Shown here one piece after another: positions 23,631 to 32,462 of a stretch of 41,629 nt of DNA. Source of the stretch: an uncultured Woeseiaceae bacterium (GTDB lineage Bacteria > Pseudomonadota > Gammaproteobacteria > Steroidobacterales > Woeseiaceae); NCBI GenBank assembly GCA_945788625.1, contig CALZMQ010000042.1, positions 1 to 41,629 on the forward strand. The letters run 5' to 3'. The notes under the pieces were generated by a model that was not told where the DNA came from, made no database searches, and was given only the letters and a program-made list of their open reading frames with translations. The position numbers and the translations under genes were made by a program. Positions within the stretch are counted from its first letter, which is position 1, and each line of letters starts with the position of its first letter.

Positions 23631-26000
23631 TCAGCTCGCCCGCTTGGTCAGGTTGACGAATTCTGCCGGCGACATGCGCAGGGCGGCACCCGTCGGGCAG
23701 GCGCGTACACAGGCCGGGCCGCCCGCAAGATCCTTGCACATGTCACATTTGACAGCCTTCTTTTCCGACCCCGACGCATCAATCGGCTGACGGTCGCCCG
23801 GCGCCGCGCCCTTGCCTGTCAGTAACCAGCCGAGCAGGTTGGGCGCCGGCTCCCTGGTGCCCGCCATCTGGATGACGCCGTACGGACAGTTGCGTTCGCA
23901 GTTGCCACAGCCGATGCAGCTATCCTCGATGTAAACCTCGCCGTTGGGGGCGCGGCGTATCGCATCGGGCGGGCAATCGGTCATGCAATGCGGATCCTCG
24001 CAATGCCGGCAGGAGGTTGGCACGTGAACCCGGGCATAGGACGGTCCCGCGGCGCGATCGAGCCGGGAGGTGCCGCCGTGCGTCTCGGCGCAGGCTTTTT
24101 CGCAGTTGTCGCACGCGATGCACAGGGTTTCGTCGATCAGCAGTACGTCGGTCGCTTCGCCCAGGCCCTGCTGCATCAGGAACGAAATCAGGTCGCCTGA
24201 TTCGGGCGCCGCCTCCATGCGCAGGTTTTCGGCGAGCCTCACTTTCACGGTTTCCTGCATGCGCTCGCGCAATCGCGTGTCGTTGACGAGCATTTCGTCG
24301 AAAACGGCGGCGGAGAGAAATACCGATTCCGTTGCGACAGTGGCCCGCACAGTCGCGGATCTTTGCGCCTGCCCCACGAGCCCCATCTCGCCAACGTAAT
24401 TGCCGGCCGCTACATAGGAGGTAACGATGTCCCTGCCACCGATGCGTCGCGACACCGATACGGAACCACTGCGAACCAGGTGCAGACCGTCCGCCATGTC
24501 GCCTTGCTCGAATAACACGTCGTTCGCTTTATACCTGCGCAGTTCAGTCCGGGCCGCGACACGCTCGAGTTCTTCCTGTGGCGCATCGGGAGCAAGACCT
24601 CCGCGCAGTGTGCGGACAATGAAATGCTGATCGATAATGCGACGCAGCTGTTCGTAACTGTTCATGAGTTTGACGATGTCGCGACGCGGCGATTGCAGTA
24701 TTACGCACGAACCGCCGGCTCGTACGGTTGCCGAGCGTCGCCTGCCCGATAGCAGGCTCATTTCACCGAAGAACTGCCCGGCCCCAAGGCGAATCGGAGG
24801 ACCGTTGTCGGTCTCGATCTCCACTTCGCCGTCGATGATGCTCATGAACGAATTGGTGTAGTCGTTCTTGCGGAAAATGATGTCGCCGGCGACCGGTGTC
24901 AGTAGCTCGCTGGCGAGCACGAGCTCGCGCAGGACGAGGCCGTTGATGTCGGCAAACAGCGGCACGCGCTGGCGAATGAGTGCCAGCGTCTCGTCGACGT
25001 CCGTACCGAAGGGCAGCGCACGAAACCTGGATTCGAGTACGCCGTGGTCCGCCGGCTGGATGTCATTGCCCTTGATGAACTCGACAACCTCGAAACCCTG
25101 GTTCATGGCCTGCTTGATCAGCGGGTAGCCACCGAGCGCGCCGATCACGTACAGGCCCGGCACATTCGATTCGTAGTGATTCGTCAGTTCGGGCAGGGTC
25201 GTCGGATCGTCGCCCGGAAATTCGATACCGCAGGATTCGACAAATCGACGCGGCGGGATCGCGCCCAGACGCGCAATGATGCGGTCACACTCAACGCGCG
25301 TTTCACCGGTCTCGGTATTGAGCCGGATCGCCGCGCCCGGTTCGACGCTCGCGACATTTGTGTTGTAGAGACAGGCGATCGTGCCGTCATCGATCGCACG
25401 TGAAATCAGGTTGAGATTGCCTTCCTTGGCGCGCGCAAACTCGTCGCGACGGTTGATAATGATGACCGAGTTGTTGCGCGCCAGTGCGATGGCGTTTTCG
25501 ATGGCCGCATCGCCGGCGCCGACGACGACGATAGTCTCGCCGCGATACGCGTCGGGATCGTCGAGCGTGTACTGCACGAACGATGCATCCTCTCCCGACA
25601 CGCCAAGTTTACGTGGATTGCCCTGCAGCCCGATCGACAGAACGACGGCTTCGGACTGCAGCGTTTCACCGCTCGCGAGGGTCAATTCTATGTTCGGCCT
25701 CCGACCGGAAATCGCCGTAACCTCGGCGCCATATCGAACCTGGACATTGCGCGCATCGATTCCTTGCTGCCAGGCGGCGAGCACCGCCTCGCGGGACCCC
25801 GGAGAGAACTCCAGGTCGCTGCGCAGCGGCACCACCTGCGGTTCCGCCATGACGTGCTTGCCTTTCTGGTAGCTCTGGATCGTATTTGCGAGGGCGTCGG
25901 AGGCCTCGAGCAACAGGTAGGAAAGCCCGAGCTCCCCCGCGTGAGCCGCAGCACTAAGGCCCGCCGGCCCGCCGCCGACGATGATCAGTTCGAATCTCAC
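23631..26000 (-). CDS. FAD/NAD(P) reductase - two cNMP domains - four [4Fe-4S] motifs
   Basis: A 789-residue cytoplasmic fusion. Residues 1-320: a two-dinucleotide-fold flavoprotein (VGGGPAGLSAA at 8-18, VVVGAGDAAIENA at 158-170) of thioredoxin-reductase shape but lacking the CxxC disulfide. Residues about 345-460 and 475-590: two Crp-like cyclic-nucleotide domains, each with an intact phosphate-binding cassette (FGEMSLLSGRRRSATV at 411-426; VGEMGLVGQAQRSATV at 536-551). Residues 627-770: sixteen Cys in four ferredoxin motifs (CIACDNCEKAC, CRHCEDPHCMTDCP, CIGCGNCERNCP, CDMCKDLAGGPACVRACP). It probably oxidises NAD(P)H and passes electrons to the membrane partner encoded next. Cyclic-nucleotide control is inferred from the two cassettes and the cyclase gene in the same operon. 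Confidence 0.9.
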   Translation of the reverse strand: MRFELIIVGGGPAGLSAAAHAGELGLSYLLLEASDALANTIQSYQKGKHVMAEPQVVPLRSDLEFSPGSREAVLAAWQQGIDARNVQVRYGAEVTAISGRRPNIELTLASGETLQSEAVVLSIGLQGNPRKLGVSGEDASFVQYTLDDPDAYRGETIVVVGAGDAAIENAIALARNNSVIIINRRDEFARAKEGNLNLISRAIDDGTIACLYNTNVASVEPGAAIRLNTETGETRVECDRIIARLGAIPPRRFVESCGIEFPGDDPTTLPELTNHYESNVPGLYVIGALGGYPLIKQAMNQGFEVVEFIKGNDIQPADHGVLESRFRALPFGTDVDETLALIRQRVPLFADINGLVLRELVLASELLTPVAGDIIFRKNDYTNSFMSIIDGEVEIETDNGPPIRLGAGQFFGEMSLLSGRRRSATVRAGGSCVILQSPRRDIVKLMNSYEQLRRIIDQHFIVRTLRGGLAPDAPQEELERVAARTELRRYKANDVLFEQGDMADGLHLVRSGSVSVSRRIGGRDIVTSYVAAGNYVGEMGLVGQAQRSATVRATVATESVFLSAAVFDEMLVNDTRLRERMQETVKVRLAENLRMEAAPESGDLISFLMQQGLGEATDVLLIDETLCIACDNCEKACAETHGGTSRLDRAAGPSYARVHVPTSCRHCEDPHCMTDCPPDAIRRAPNGEVYIEDSCIGCGNCERNCPYGVIQMAGTREPAPNLLGWLLTGKGAAPGDRQPIDASGSEKKAVKCDMCKDLAGGPACVRACPTGAALRMSPAEFVNLTKRAS

Positions 26001-26015
26001 TCGGCGCGGCCAGGC

Positions 26016-27644
26016 TTACTGCGGGTTACCGAAAACCGCGGCGCCCGAGACAACACTGCTGCCCTGGGCGTCCTGCAGGCTGTACGTGAGGCCGGCGCCG
26101 CCTGGCCAGCTCGGGTCAGCCGTCTGGCCAGGCTCACTGAACAGACCCGAGAACGAGCCACCGCCGCCGCCGATGCCGTCGACGCTCACGTTGGTATAAA
26201 TCCCTTCGAACATGTGCGCGGGCAGGCCGGTGCCGATGTCGCCCCGGCCGCTCGCGTTCCAGGTCGATCCTGCGATATCGATCACGAGCGTGCTGGTGAC
26301 GAGCATGTTGACGAAGTCGGCCTGGAATGTCGCGCTGCCGAGCGTTCCAACATTGCCGAGATTGTCGGTCGGCGAGGTGCTGCCGATCAGCGCGTAGTTC
26401 GCTACGCCGGTGACCGGCATGCTCGGTATGCCGCGCTCGGCACCGGAAAGCCAGTGAATGCTCTGCGACGCCAGGTCGACCTGGTTGTTGGCACCGTCTG
26501 AGACGGTAGTGATCGACGCGCTGCCGCCGGTCCAGCGTCCCCATCGCATCACTGTCATCGCGTCGGAACCCGTATCGACGTTGGTCGCCGTGCCAATGTC
26601 GAACACGGCCGTGTCCGCGCCGGTACGGCCCGCGAAGTCCACCTCGAAACCCGTGACGTCGCCATTGTCGTCGAGTATCAATTGCGCGGGATCGTTATCG
26701 TCTACGCCTGTAAACGGCACGGGCAGTACGCCGAACGGCCCGCTGCCGTAAGCGATGCTGGCGGTCTGTCGCACGGGGTCGGGCGTCTGCCCCGGCGTCA
26801 GGTCAACGGGGTTGCCGTCGGGATCAGTGCCGATGATCGGCTGGTCCGGCGCCTCGCGGTCATCGCCGGCGGTGCCGCCCTTTTTGCCGTCGTCGGTGCC
26901 GGGCGCACTCGGATCCGGTGCCCGGCGGGTGCCGAGTTTTGTATCGAAACCACGGTCGCTGGCGGCCCTGCCCGCGGCGTCGAGGCGCAGGTCGTTATCG
27001 TCCAGCAATACCGGCGGTGGCTCGGAAAGCCGCCGGGGTTCCGGAGTATCCAACGGAATGAAGGCGAATTCGCCGGCGCGCAGTTCGACCGTCGTCGTTG
27101 TTGTGCGGAACGCGATGATGCCTGCCGTCACACCAAGGTACAGTCCGTCGGCGATCGAAGCTCCCGCGGCAAGCCCCGGCACCCAGGTACAGTCGCCGTT
27201 ACAGAAAACCGCCGTGTAGTCGGTGCCGCGTATACCCAGTACGCCTACCGGCGTACGAACCTCGTACTCGTCCGGGTCGTCCTGGCCTATCGCTCCGGTG
27301 ATGGTACGAAAGCCGCCCTTGAGCAGGCGCAGCGAGCTTTCGTCTTCGCTGGCCGACACAGTTGCCGCGGCGGGCGGTGTGTACGAATACTCTTCGATGC
27401 GCAGGCGACTGGAAGGACGGAGAGCAATCTTGGTGCCGTCGATCATGAGCAGCTGCGCGCGCGACGCTTCACCCGTGGCTATCGTGTCGTCGTCCTCGAC
27501 CGTATCGCCTTTCGCGAGCGCAACAGGCGGTGCACGTTCCGCAGTGACTTCGCCTTTGGCAAACACGACGGTGCCCGCCTCGTCGGCCAACGCGGACGCC
27601 GAAACCAGCAATGCAGTTAGTACTGAAAAAAGTCGCATGTTCAT
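26016..27644 (-). CDS. FecR-domain protein with TbpB-like C-terminal barrel
   Basis: 542 residues with signal peptide MNMRLFSVLTALLVSASALA. Residues about 20-210 are a FecR domain (GTVVFAKGEVTAERA, GDTVEDDDTIATGEASRAQL, YEVRTPVGVLGIRGTDY). A low-complexity Pro/Asp/Gly linker covers about 215-290. The last 240 residues resemble the small barrels of Slam-dependent surface proteins (FEVDFAGRTGADTAVFDIG, ADFVNMLVTSTLVIDIAGS, GGGGGSFSGLFSEPG, VSGAAVFG). There is no lipobox Cys, unlike TbpB. The ATG at 27644 overlaps the preceding TGA (ATGA); an in-frame GTG at 27656 is less likely. Pairing with a Slam-like gene suggests surface display. Confidence 0.72.
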   Translation of the reverse strand: MNMRLFSVLTALLVSASALADEAGTVVFAKGEVTAERAPPVALAKGDTVEDDDTIATGEASRAQLLMIDGTKIALRPSSRLRIEEYSYTPPAAATVSASEDESSLRLLKGGFRTITGAIGQDDPDEYEVRTPVGVLGIRGTDYTAVFCNGDCTWVPGLAAGASIADGLYLGVTAGIIAFRTTTTTVELRAGEFAFIPLDTPEPRRLSEPPPVLLDDNDLRLDAAGRAASDRGFDTKLGTRRAPDPSAPGTDDGKKGGTAGDDREAPDQPIIGTDPDGNPVDLTPGQTPDPVRQTASIAYGSGPFGVLPVPFTGVDDNDPAQLILDDNGDVTGFEVDFAGRTGADTAVFDIGTATNVDTGSDAMTVMRWGRWTGGSASITTVSDGANNQVDLASQSIHWLSGAERGIPSMPVTGVANYALIGSTSPTDNLGNVGTLGSATFQADFVNMLVTSTLVIDIAGSTWNASGRGDIGTGLPAHMFEGIYTNVSVDGIGGGGGSFSGLFSEPGQTADPSWPGGAGLTYSLQDAQGSSVVSGAAVFGNPQ

Positions 27645-29029
27645 CGTGGCATCCACCGCAGCATCAGGCCGATCTCGACCCGGTCATAGGAATACAGCGC
27701 GACGTCAGAGTCGTTATCGACATAGCGTATACGCGGGACCAGGGACAAGCCCTCTGTCATGACGTCGCGAAACTCGGCTTGCAGCACGGCTGTCAGCTGG
27801 TCGTCCTCTCGGGGCACGCCATAGAACAAGTCATCGTAGTCGCTCGTGAGCAGTCCCGCGGCAAGAAACAGCGAGTCGTTGCCCATCGGCGCGCTCAGGC
27901 TGAGGCGTCCACCGAACTTGTCGTTGCCGTACGGTGAACCGACCCGTTGTTCGTCGTCCTGGCCGCCGATCAATTCAAACGAGAAACGGCCAAGCGAGGA
28001 AAATCGATAACTTGCCCTGACGCTTGCCAGCAAGCGATTAACGTCGAGCACATCGATGAGGTCGTCGTAACGAAGCGCGCCCGCTCGTACGCCGAGACTC
28101 AGGTCCCAGCGATCGGATACGGCACGACCGACGAGCAGGTCGGCGCCTGCGTAGGTCTCGTTCGAGTTGCCGTCGCGGGCGGCCCAATAGCCGTCGATGC
28201 CGGCACGGCCAAATAGCGCGGCGCGCCGCCAGCTGACGCCGCCCACGGCACTGACGACGGTTGAATCGATGAACGACGCGTCGCTGTTGTGGCGATGACC
28301 GGCGCGGCCGCCCAGGTACCAGGCGGACTGGTTGCTTTTCGGCCTCGAGTAGTTGAACCCGGCACCAATCTCGCCGAAAGGCGAATCGGTCGCGACATTT
28401 TGCGGGCTCAGCGTGAAACCGAGAAACTGGTTGTTGTCGGTCGAGCCGTTGGCATTGCTGTCATGGCCCACCGTGAGTTCGACGAACGGTGCAAAGCGCG
28501 CGTCCGGGCGCGCCGGGCGTGCATCGATGGCGGCGATGTACCGATTCAGCACGCCACGCACGCCGGGCGGCGGATTCTCGTCAAGCAAGGTCAGGAACAG
28601 TGGTCTCGCCTGGTCAGTATTGCCGGCATCGAAATAGGCGCGCGCGAGTTCCATGCGTGCGCCCGAGAACCCCGGCTCGACCGCCAGCGAGCGTTGCAGG
28701 CTGAAGATCGCCTGACTGGTACGCCCCGTGTCGAGCGCGGCGATACCAAGCAGGTAATCGTAGTAAGGATTACCGGCAAATTCCGCTTCGCGAGGACTGA
28801 GTAGATCCCACGCGCCGGCGGCGTCACTGGCGGCGATTCGTGATTCGGCGTCGCGCAATAATGCTTGCGTCGCGGCGTCTGCCTGCACTTCGAGCGTCGC
28901 GCCGGACTGGGCCGGCGCCGCCGCGGGCAGCAGAATTGCGAACATGGCAAATATTGCGACGCGGCCGATTGCTCTTCCTGCTGCGGCCAGCAATGAACGT
29001 ACCCCCCCTGAACCCAGACGAAGCCGCAA
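27641..29029 (-). CDS. TPR plus outer-membrane barrel, Slam-like (DUF560 type)
   Basis: 462 residues from a TTG at 29029, five bases after the cyclase stop; no ATG precedes the signal sequence (AIGRVAIFAMFAILLPAAAPAQS). Residues about 45-165 are TPR-like helices (YYDYLLGIAALDTGRTSQAI, RMELARAYFDAGNTDQA). Residues about 178-462 are barrel strands starting FVELTVGHDSNANGS and ending VEIGLMLRWMPR. TPR followed by a barrel with a GxDSNxN opening is the layout of surface lipoprotein assembly modifiers (Slam). It may move the following gene's product to the cell surface. A BcsC-like TPR barrel is the main alternative. Confidence 0.7.
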   Translation of the reverse strand: MRLRLGSGGVRSLLAAAGRAIGRVAIFAMFAILLPAAAPAQSGATLEVQADAATQALLRDAESRIAASDAAGAWDLLSPREAEFAGNPYYDYLLGIAALDTGRTSQAIFSLQRSLAVEPGFSGARMELARAYFDAGNTDQARPLFLTLLDENPPPGVRGVLNRYIAAIDARPARPDARFAPFVELTVGHDSNANGSTDNNQFLGFTLSPQNVATDSPFGEIGAGFNYSRPKSNQSAWYLGGRAGHRHNSDASFIDSTVVSAVGGVSWRRAALFGRAGIDGYWAARDGNSNETYAGADLLVGRAVSDRWDLSLGVRAGALRYDDLIDVLDVNRLLASVRASYRFSSLGRFSFELIGGQDDEQRVGSPYGNDKFGGRLSLSAPMGNDSLFLAAGLLTSDYDDLFYGVPREDDQLTAVLQAEFRDVMTEGLSLVPRIRYVDNDSDVALYSYDRVEIGLMLRWMPR

Positions 29030-29034
29030 CCGAG

Positions 29035-31191
29035 TTACTTGCTCAGGTGATCGAAAACACCATCCCAGTCATCGGCCGGCGGTTCGCGTCTGAATGCTCC
29101 AATCCGATCAAGATAGACAGTATACAGGGGCTCGGGGCGCCTTTCTTTCAGTTCACTGAAATTCTCCTCCGCCAGGTCGAAATGCCCGTGGCGATAGGCT
29201 TGCAGTGCGCTTACGTAATCTTCGAGGTCTCGTGCGGTGTTTGCGTCGAGTTCCGTCGCAAGCCCCAGCGGTTCGTAGATGGCGACAGGTTCGTTCTTGC
29301 CTTTGACGCGAACGAGATCGAGTTCCCGGAAAGCGAACTCGGGGACAAGCTCTTCGGTGCGGGTACTGACGATAATGTCGACGCCATACTGCTTGGTCAG
29401 GCCTTCGAGCCGCGATCCCAGGTTCACGGTGTCCCCCATCACCGTGTACGCGACGCGAAATTCGGAGCCCATGTTGCCGACGTTCATGTCGCCGCTGGAG
29501 ATGCCGACGCCGACGCGGATCTTCGGCCAGCCCTTGCGCTCGAACTCGTCGTCGAGACTTGTCACCGCGCTCAGCATGTCGAAGGCCGACAGTAATGCGT
29601 GCCGGGCATGCTCCTCGTCGTCCAGGGGCGCACCCCAGAACGCCATGACGCAATCTCCCATGTACTTGTCGATGGTGCCACGGTGCTCCTGGATCGCGCG
29701 CGTGACCGGTGTCAGGAACTCGTTCATCAAATGCGTCAGCTCGCGTGCGTCCAGGCCCTCCGAAATCGTCGTGAAACTGCGCACGTCCGAGAACAGCACC
29801 GACATCTCGCGCGTCTCCCCCTCCAGGGACACTTCCGCACCGCTGGTGTCGATCTCCTCCACCAGTGACGGCGGGATGTACTGGCCGAAGATCTGCGACA
29901 GGTGGCGCTTGTTGCGCTGCTCGATAAAGAATCCGTATGTAAGGTGCAACAGCGCCGCGACTATCGTGTACGAGAGGATGCTCGCGAGCGGCACGACCAG
30001 CATCAGCGACGACCACATCCAGAAATTGAAAGCCATCGAGGCGACAAAGATGCCAGCTATCAACGACAGGGCCGACAACGGACCCAGCCGCGGTAGCAAT
30101 AGCGCCATGGCGACCGCGACGAGCAGCAGAAGCACGACCTCGAGCCCTGCCGAGTAGGCGGGCTGGCGGCGAATTACCCCGTCCATGAGTCCGGCGATCA
30201 GGTTGGCGTGTGCTTCTACACCAATGTAACGCTGGCCAACGGGTGTCGATCTCAGGTCCAGTAACCCGGCCGCGCTCGCACCGAGCAGCGCAATGCGTCC
30301 TTCGAGCATGTCGGGCGGGGCGCTACCGTCGAGGACATCGACCGCCGGTATGTACGGAAAACTTTCCTGCGGCCCGCGGTACGGTATAAATATTGCCACC
30401 TGTTCATTGACTGGAATGTGCCGATCGCCAAGAACAAAAGACTCCAGGTCGACGCCCCGCATCAGACCGTCGGGGTTGGCTGCGAAGTCGAGCCCGACCC
30501 CGGGCGTCCCGAGCGCGACACGAGCAGTGGCGAGCGCAAGTGACGGGTAAAGGTCGCCGTTGTATGCCTGCACGAGGGGCGCGCGCCGAAATACGCCGTC
30601 AGAATCGATGAGCGGAGCATCGAAAAATCCGCCGTCGATCGCGTTTTCCTGCAACGCGGCGAGATTGCCCGTATAGCCGGCAGCGCTCACGAACGGAACC
30701 GTCACCTGTTCGATGTCGGCGCGCCTGATGATGGGTGCAGGCAGTGCGCCGATCGTGCGCGGCTCGTTGTCGCCGACAAAATCCTTGAAGACAAAACCCG
30801 TCACCACGTCGCGCGCAATCAGGGACTCGGCGAAAACGTCGTTGCCGTCGTCACGCCCTTCTTCGGCAAACAACACGTCCAGGCCGAGCACGCTGACGTG
30901 GTAATCGTCGAACAAAGTGTCGACGAGTTCGGCGAGCGTCGCTCGCGGCCAGGGCCACTGCCCGAGTCGGAGTTGGCTTCGCTCATCGATGTCGATGATG
31001 ACGATGCGCTCGTCGACAGTGCCCGGCATCGTGATGCGGATTCGCGCGTCGTAAAGATAATTCTCGATGCGATCGAGAATCTCGAATCGCGGCGTGCCCG
31101 CAATGTGAGCCGCAAAGATTACGAATGCCACGCCGCTAATGGCGAGGCGCGTCAACAGTCGAAGCAAACGATTCCGGGCCGCCGGTGACAT
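29035..31191 (-). CDS. CHASE2-domain class III adenylate cyclase
   Basis: 718 residues. A membrane segment at 12-32 is followed by a periplasmic CHASE2 sensor (about 35-340, with IVIIDIDERSQLRLGQWPWPR and VLGLDVLFAE), then three membrane segments (about 350-367, 371-390, 394-418) and a class III cyclase domain (about 455-640). Catalytic residues are present: metal-binding D469 (FSDVRSF) and D513 (KYMGDCVMAF), purine-selecting K509 and D587 (MGDTVN), and N590 and R594. K with D specifies ATP, so the product should be cAMP. It is the first gene of the operon; the ligand of the sensor is unknown. Its cAMP could act on the two cNMP domains of the flavoprotein encoded in the same operon. Confidence 0.92.
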   Translation of the reverse strand: MSPAARNRLLRLLTRLAISGVAFVIFAAHIAGTPRFEILDRIENYLYDARIRITMPGTVDERIVIIDIDERSQLRLGQWPWPRATLAELVDTLFDDYHVSVLGLDVLFAEEGRDDGNDVFAESLIARDVVTGFVFKDFVGDNEPRTIGALPAPIIRRADIEQVTVPFVSAAGYTGNLAALQENAIDGGFFDAPLIDSDGVFRRAPLVQAYNGDLYPSLALATARVALGTPGVGLDFAANPDGLMRGVDLESFVLGDRHIPVNEQVAIFIPYRGPQESFPYIPAVDVLDGSAPPDMLEGRIALLGASAAGLLDLRSTPVGQRYIGVEAHANLIAGLMDGVIRRQPAYSAGLEVVLLLLVAVAMALLLPRLGPLSALSLIAGIFVASMAFNFWMWSSLMLVVPLASILSYTIVAALLHLTYGFFIEQRNKRHLSQIFGQYIPPSLVEEIDTSGAEVSLEGETREMSVLFSDVRSFTTISEGLDARELTHLMNEFLTPVTRAIQEHRGTIDKYMGDCVMAFWGAPLDDEEHARHALLSAFDMLSAVTSLDDEFERKGWPKIRVGVGISSGDMNVGNMGSEFRVAYTVMGDTVNLGSRLEGLTKQYGVDIIVSTRTEELVPEFAFRELDLVRVKGKNEPVAIYEPLGLATELDANTARDLEDYVSALQAYRHGHFDLAEENFSELKERRPEPLYTVYLDRIGAFRREPPADDWDGVFDHLSK

Positions 31192-31455
31192 GGCCGGTAG
31201 TGTACGTCAATGATGGTGGGCAGGGGCGGAATTGACTCGCTGCGCTAGCCCTTCGGGTGCCACCGTGCATCTGCCGGCGCTGTGCACCTGGTTGAACTGC
31301 CGACTGGGACCCAACTGCGGTTGATTCCGAAAATCAACTGGCCGGGCTTTCTTATCGTCCGAGTAATTGTGAAAATAAACCTGACACCTTTATCGCGCGG
31401 CGGACGACCCGCTGCTGAAGCTCGGCCGCGAAGAAGAATCAGCGCAATAGCCTGG
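31192..31455. other. 264-bp leader region of the long operon, with relic and hairpin
   Basis: This is the only gap upstream of the ten-gene operon, so its promoter should lie here or further upstream. I see no convincing sigma-70 promoter: a TACACT at 31204-31199 is too close to the ATG. It contains a 7-bp-arm hairpin GTTGATT-N5-AATCAAC (31320-31338), a short AT-rich piece with CTGACACCTTT (31381-31391) that resembles ends of REP/RAYT-type elements (weak), and the SRPBCC relic listed separately. Confidence 0.45.
31400..31450 (+). pseudogene. 3' relic of a second SRPBCC (AHSA1-like) gene
   Basis: On the plus strand this reads ADDPLLKLGREEESAQ and a TAG (31448-31450). The intact SRPBCC protein at 10202-10774 ends EDDPLLKLGREEESPQ. 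The DNA is also nearly identical over about 48 bp (CCGCTGCTGAAGCT shared exactly). No other part of the gene is present, so it is a residual 3' end left by a deletion or by recombination between two copies. Confidence 0.75.
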
Positions 31456-32427
31456 CTAGTCTTCGCCCTCGTCGAATTCCAGTACAACGTCCATCGGGTT
31501 TTCAGGATCGGCTGCCCATTCCTGGAGCGAGGCGGCGTAGACCGCGACGTCCGTGAAGCCAAGACGAGTCATCACGAAGGCGTCTGCCGATGCAGCGATG
31601 CCGCCACCGCAGTAGGTGATGGTTCGCTTTTCGCGGTCGCTCTCGAACAACGCACGCAGTTCATCGTCCGAACGCAGTTTTCCCGATTCCTCGAAGAGCG
31701 ACGTGACCGGCACATTCGAGGCACTGGTAATGTGGCCAGGCCGGGCGTACATGGCCCACTCGCCACGGTAGTGCTGCTCGGGCATCGAGTCGATGAGATT
31801 CACCGAATCGTCGCCGATGGCGGCGCGCACATCGTCCTGGTCGGCGATCAGTTCGGGACGTAGTGCGACGGACAGTGTTCTCGCGGCAGGGGACACCGCG
31901 TCGGTTGACAGCGAGCCACCATCAGCTTTCCACGCCTCGAGCCCGCCATCGAGCAGCGCCGCCCGGTCGAACCCGATCCAGCGCAGCATCCACCAGACTC
32001 GGGATGCCCAGACCATGCTGTTGCGGTCGTACAAAACCACTCGGGAGTCGTCGTCCACACCGAGCGCCCCCATGGCGGCGGCGAATTGCTCGGGTGACGG
32101 TACTGCAAACTCGAGTTCGCTGTCTGCGTCGGACAGATCGCCCATGAAATCGGCGAAGACCGCTCCCGGGATATGGCCGGCTTCATAACTCTCCCTGCCA
32201 TTCACCGACAGCATGTTGCCTGTGCCATCCGCCTCGATGAGCACGGTGGCGTCTATGACAACGAGGTCGGGGTCGTCGAGGTGCTCGCGAAGCCACGCGG
32301 CGCTCACGAGACTGTCCATGGTCGTGTCGGCATCGCTGGCGACGCCGGCCGCATCATCGGAAGCCGTACACGCGGACAAAACAGCCAGGGTTGCGAGAAT
32401 AGTGGCAAGTAACGGTAATCGATTCAT
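31456..32427 (-). CDS. Tandem-rhodanese sulfurtransferase, lipoprotein
   Basis: 323 residues with lipobox LSAC (lipidated Cys at 20), so it is membrane-attached outside the cytoplasm. Two rhodanese domains: the first (about 35-165, GRESYEAGHIPGAVFAD) is inactive-looking, the second carries the active-site loop TYCGGGIAAS with C273. This is the thiosulfate/3-mercaptopyruvate sulfurtransferase layout. AAGGAG 8 nt upstream supports the ATG at 32427. It lies 35 bp after fccB and is probably cotranscribed with fccAB, suggesting it handles sulfane sulfur made by sulfide oxidation. Confidence 0.88.
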   Translation of the reverse strand: MNRLPLLATILATLAVLSACTASDDAAGVASDADTTMDSLVSAAWLREHLDDPDLVVIDATVLIEADGTGNMLSVNGRESYEAGHIPGAVFADFMGDLSDADSELEFAVPSPEQFAAAMGALGVDDDSRVVLYDRNSMVWASRVWWMLRWIGFDRAALLDGGLEAWKADGGSLSTDAVSPAARTLSVALRPELIADQDDVRAAIGDDSVNLIDSMPEQHYRGEWAMYARPGHITSASNVPVTSLFEESGKLRSDDELRALFESDREKRTITYCGGGIAASADAFVMTRLGFTDVAVYAASLQEWAADPENPMDVVLEFDEGED

Positions 32428-32462
32428 GCATCGAGCTCCTTGTTTAGCAGCCTGAGGGTTTT

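Noticed and set aside
23631..26000. Thioredoxin reductase
   Set aside because: The fold matches but the redox-active CxxC between the two nucleotide-binding parts is absent, and the cNMP and ferredoxin domains point to another electron acceptor.
31320..31338. Hairpin GTTGATT-N5-AATCAAC as a terminator of the fcc/rhodanese operon
   Set aside because: The stem is AT-rich and lacks a U-run on the minus strand; function not supported.
31360..31392. An insertion-sequence or RAYT element end (AT-rich with CTGACACCTTT)
   Set aside because: Only one short copy is present, with no transposase gene and no paired end in the window; kept as a note in the leader-region entry.
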